DNA from: an uncultured Bacillota bacterium
GTDB lineage: Bacteria > Bacillota_I > Bacilli_A > RF39 > UBA660
Reading direction: 5' to 3'
NCBI GenBank assembly: GCA_945867665.1
Contig: CAMBIR010000002.1
Location: forward strand, 136,625 to 200,624
DNA length: 64,000 nucleotides
The notes under the pieces were generated by a model. It saw only the letters and a program-made list of their open reading frames with translations, made no database searches and was not told the DNA's origin. This document shows, one piece after another, positions 61,607 to 64,000 of this stretch (its first letter is position 1; each line of letters begins with the position of its first letter). The translations under genes were made by a program, and so were the position numbers.

Positions 61607-62785
61607 GTGTTAGATTTTAATTTTTGCTGTAAAACTTATTATGAGTTTGGTAAGGATAAAGAAAAAAATGTTTCTAAATTGATTCGAAAATTTGGGGGAA
61701 GTCGGGTTTTGATTCATTATGGGGGAAGTAGTTCGATTAAAAGTGGGCTAATTTCTCGAATTAAATCTTATTTAGATGAAGTAGGTATTTTTTATCTGGA
61801 ACTAGGTGGCGTTCAGGCAAATCCTTGTAGTGATTTGGTTTATCAAGGAATTGATTTATGCCAGAAATATCATATTGATTTTATTTTGGCAATTGGTGGT
61901 GGTTCTGTTATTGATAGTGCTAAAGCAATAGGGGCAGGGCTTTGTTATGAAGGAGATTTTTGGGATTTTTTTAGAGAAGAAAATCGTAAGGTAGTTGAAA
62001 AAAGTATGCCAGTTGGGGTAATTTTAACGATAGCGGCTGCTGGTTCAGAGAGTTCTGCTAGTATGGTAATTACCAACTCTTCTACGCATTCTAAGAGGGG
62101 AAATATTAAATGTGATGCTGTTCGACCTGTTTTTGCCATTATGAATCCTGAACTTACTTATACCGTTTCTTTATATCAAAGTGCTTGTGGAATTGTGGAT
62201 ATTATGACGCATATTATGGAGAGATATTTTTCTAATACTAAGAATTGTAGGGTTACGGATGGTTTGTGTGAGGGGTTATTAAAGGCAGTTATTGCATCAG
62301 GGGAAAGGGTAATGAAAGATCCACATGATTATGAGGCTCGGGCAAATATTATGTGGGCATCGACAATTGCTCATAATAATGTTTTGGGTGTTGACCGGGA
62401 ACAAGATTGGGCTAGTCATAAAATAGAGCATGAATTGTCTGGAAAATATGGTGTTGCTCATGGCGCAGGTTTAGCAGTTGTTGTTATTAAGTGGATGCGT
62501 TATGTTTCTAAAAGGAATCCAGAAAAGTTTCGTCAATTTGGGAAAAATGTATTTGGAATAAGGACGGATTTGTTTGGTACGGATGATGATTATATTGAGC
62601 AGGGTATTCAAAAATTACAAGAATTCTGGCTTAGTTTGGGAATGCCTAGTAGTTTTTATGAATTAGGATACCAAGAAAGTGATTTGGAAGATTTGGTTAA
62701 TGGTATTGATTATGCTAGTGATGGTACGATAGGGAATTACGTTAAATTAACGAAAGAGGATATTAGTAAAATTTATCATTCGTAA
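61607..62785 (+). CDS. iron-dependent alcohol dehydrogenase (BdhA/YqhD-like)
   Basis: The 392-residue Fe-ADH has the NAD(P)-binding LAIGGGSVIDSAKAIG. The metal ligands are Asp and His in VDIMTHIMERYF and further His in HELSGKYGVAHGAGLA. It reduces aldehydes in fermentation, most like butanol dehydrogenases. GTG 61607 lies after AGGAAGGTGAT; TTG 61604 is possible. It is monocistronic. Confidence 0.9.
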   Translation: MLDFNFCCKTYYEFGKDKEKNVSKLIRKFGGSRVLIHYGGSSSIKSGLISRIKSYLDEVGIFYLELGGVQANPCSDLVYQGIDLCQKYHIDFILAIGGGSVIDSAKAIGAGLCYEGDFWDFFREENRKVVEKSMPVGVILTIAAAGSESSASMVITNSSTHSKRGNIKCDAVRPVFAIMNPELTYTVSLYQSACGIVDIMTHIMERYFSNTKNCRVTDGLCEGLLKAVIASGERVMKDPHDYEARANIMWASTIAHNNVLGVDREQDWASHKIEHELSGKYGVAHGAGLAVVVIKWMRYVSKRNPEKFRQFGKNVFGIRTDLFGTDDDYIEQGIQKLQEFWLSLGMPSSFYELGYQESDLEDLVNGIDYASDGTIGNYVKLTKEDISKIYHS

Positions 62786-63164
62786 GAAAAGTACTTATTT
62801 AGATTAGGGCTTTTGGGTAAGGAAATAGTTTAAATTTAAGTATTTTTTAGATAAAAGTAATTGTTTTTGTGTTTACTTTTTTTATTATACAAGTTAAATA
62901 CAACTTCTTAATGATTTAGATACTAATTATGAATATATTATTTTGTAAGTGAAGGAGTTATTTTAATTTGGAACTATTTTGTTTATGGAGGGTTTTCTTT
63001 TTTGAACCATTTTAAAAGTGCTTCTCTTTATTTTAAAATCAGAAGAGAATATCTAAAAATATCTAGAAAGTAGATAAATATTTTGCTATATTAATATTAA
63101 TTTAAAGGGGATGATGAAAAGAATATTAGATGTTAAAAATTTAAGAAAGTCGAGGAGTGAGAAA
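62786..63164 (+). other. 379-bp gene-free stretch before the last gene
   Basis: It begins with a loose AGTACTTA / TAAGTATT hairpin (62795-62845) and a second hairpin AAAAGTAA / TTACTTTT with T run (62853-62884), both plausible terminators. Further on are TTCTCTT / AAGAGAA arms (near 63021-63050) and an ATATCTA-rich inverted repeat (63046-63084). A 15-codon ORF starting at a TTG near 62970 is unconvincing. Nothing else is supported. Confidence 0.4.
62853..62884 (+). terminator. hairpin terminator
   Basis: AAAAGTAA (62853-62860) and TTACTTTT (62873-62880) form an 8-bp stem with a following T run. Confidence 0.6.
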
Positions 63165-63881
63165 ATGAAAAAAAAGAATAATGGTTTATTTATTTTGGTT
63201 TTATGTTTAATTATTTTATTGGGAAGTACAATTTTTTTATTAGAGGTTGCTAAGTATCCTAAGGATAGAAAGAATGATGAGAATAAAGAGGAGGTATCTA
63301 GAAAATTAGAAGAGAGTGATATTCGTAAGTATGAGAAAGATTTTAGTTCATTATTTGTTTATACGATGGTAAATAATAAGATTAAGAATGGAAGTTATGC
63401 TCTTGTTAAAGATAAAAATTTGTTAGAGGATATAGAAAGTAGGCAGTATTTTGCTTTAGATTATTTGATGAATAAAAATCAAGAACAGTTTATTATTGTA
63501 AATGGATTTAATAATGAAAAAGATGATACATTAAATGCTACGGATGATGGTGTTCTTCTTTATTATAAAAAAGATGGATTTCAAAGTGCTTATCAAGAAA
63601 TCTTTGGGGAGGACTTTGATTTATCGGCAAGAAAAGTAAGTGCTGCTAATAATCACTATGATTTATCGCTTGATTATCTTTATTACGATAGTAAATTAAG
63701 TGGAATGAACGGAGTTAGTGCTACTATTTTGATAGATAAATTAGAAAGTGATAAGGCTTATGTTACTGTTGAATATAGTGATAGAATGCAGGAGTTATTA
63801 TTGAGAGAGAAAGATAATGGTATTATTACTTTTTCTAGTAAAGGAAGAGACTTTTATTTAAAAGAGTTTAAATTAATATAG
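63165..63881 (+). CDS. membrane-anchored extracytoplasmic protein, unknown
   Basis: ATG 63165 follows GAGGAG (63152-63157) by 7 nt, better than ATG 63111/63114 which abut AAAGGGG. The protein of about 238 residues has a Lys-rich start, one transmembrane helix (GLFILVLCLIILLGSTIFLL), a charged linker and an outer beta-rich domain with NKIKNGSYALV and KAYVTVEYSDRMQELLL. No catalytic motif is apparent and I recognise no family. Confidence 0.5.
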   Translation: MKKKNNGLFILVLCLIILLGSTIFLLEVAKYPKDRKNDENKEEVSRKLEESDIRKYEKDFSSLFVYTMVNNKIKNGSYALVKDKNLLEDIESRQYFALDYLMNKNQEQFIIVNGFNNEKDDTLNATDDGVLLYYKKDGFQSAYQEIFGEDFDLSARKVSAANNHYDLSLDYLYYDSKLSGMNGVSATILIDKLESDKAYVTVEYSDRMQELLLREKDNGIITFSSKGRDFYLKEFKLI

Positions 63882-63909
63882 AGAGATAATTTTTCAGTAT
63901 TTTTATTTC

Positions 63910-63937
63910 AAGAAGATGAAAAAAGTCTTCTTTTTTG
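63910..63937 (+). terminator. hairpin terminator
   Basis: AAGAAGA and TCTTCTT enclose TGAAAAAAG and end in a T6 run. Confidence 0.7.
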
Positions 63938-64000
63938 TTATAATTACGCGTTGTGCTAGTTAATTTATAAGTATAGAAAAATCATTCAAAATATGGTACT

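Noticed and set aside
62960..63015. Short ORF in the last intergenic region
   Set aside because: Only 15 codons from a TTG with loose spacing to a GAAGGAG; no conservation evidence available.

Overview
The window comes from a low-GC (about 30% G+C), AT-rich Gram-positive genome. It uses TGA as a stop, so it does not use the Mycoplasma genetic code. The gene set is that of a walled Bacilli-type Firmicute: FtsW, LexA with a Gram-positive style operator, a Spo0A with tandem 0A boxes, Prp-processed L27, YlbF/YmcA next to MiaB, WhiA-YvcK, T-box and ribosomal-protein leaders, and 6S RNA beside tcdA. The mix of Spo0A with very AT-rich, Mollicute-like glucolipid enzymes suggests an uncultured gut lineage near RF39/Erysipelotrichia. 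That placement is inference.

Region 1-5.2 kb is accessory. A short leader ORF overlaps an attenuator-like hairpin, followed by a serine recombinase whose 3' end is fused by deletion to a MobV/Pre relaxase lacking its N-terminus, which is the scar of a mobilizable element. Next is a tightly overlapping four-gene operon: dTMP kinase-like, uracil-DNA glycosylase, MazG-like and a two-domain nucleoside deoxyribosyltransferase-like protein. An unknown protein gene preceded by a long dyad closes the region. 5.5-10.7 kb holds ftsW and a translationally coupled pgk / UPF0104 flippase-like / diacylglycerol glucosyltransferase / tpi-like operon. 10.8-18.6 kb carries spo0A, tRNA-Gln, lexA, a prepilin-like protein, two secreted YAY-signal proteins, 6S RNA, tcdA, rplS, signal peptidase I and a pilin-like/repeat fusion protein.

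18.7-33 kb continues with mtaB, cdsA, rseP, an NlpC/P60 protein, DUF368 and PF06541 membrane proteins, tmk, a GT-C-like enzyme, a third YAY-signal protein, rnr and two tandem CapA-like genes. 33-47 kb has parE (without parC), tadA, rarA, a HEPN Abi protein, htrA, rubrerythrin, an RluA-type synthase, lepA, a divergent RNB protein, miaB and ymcA. 47-64 kb has a three-gene operon encoding two large coiled-coil proteins and a small partner, then yvcK-whiA, rplU-prp-rpmA with its leader, a secreted protein with a GC-rich Cys-repeat tail, a GH31 enzyme with an altered active site, T-box-leuS, an iron-type alcohol dehydrogenase and a membrane-anchored unknown.

Most genes lie on the + strand in short operons ended by clear hairpin-plus-T terminators. 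Strong sigma-A promoters often sit so close to the gene that the mRNA must begin at or just before a GGTGAT Shine-Dalgarno core. Best candidates for something undescribed are the nucleotide operon at 1.9-4.3 kb, the coiled-coil operon at 47.4-51.3 kb, the divergent RNB protein at 43.6 kb, and the compositionally foreign Cys-repeat tail at 55.8 kb. All calls are from reading the sequence; no database search was possible.
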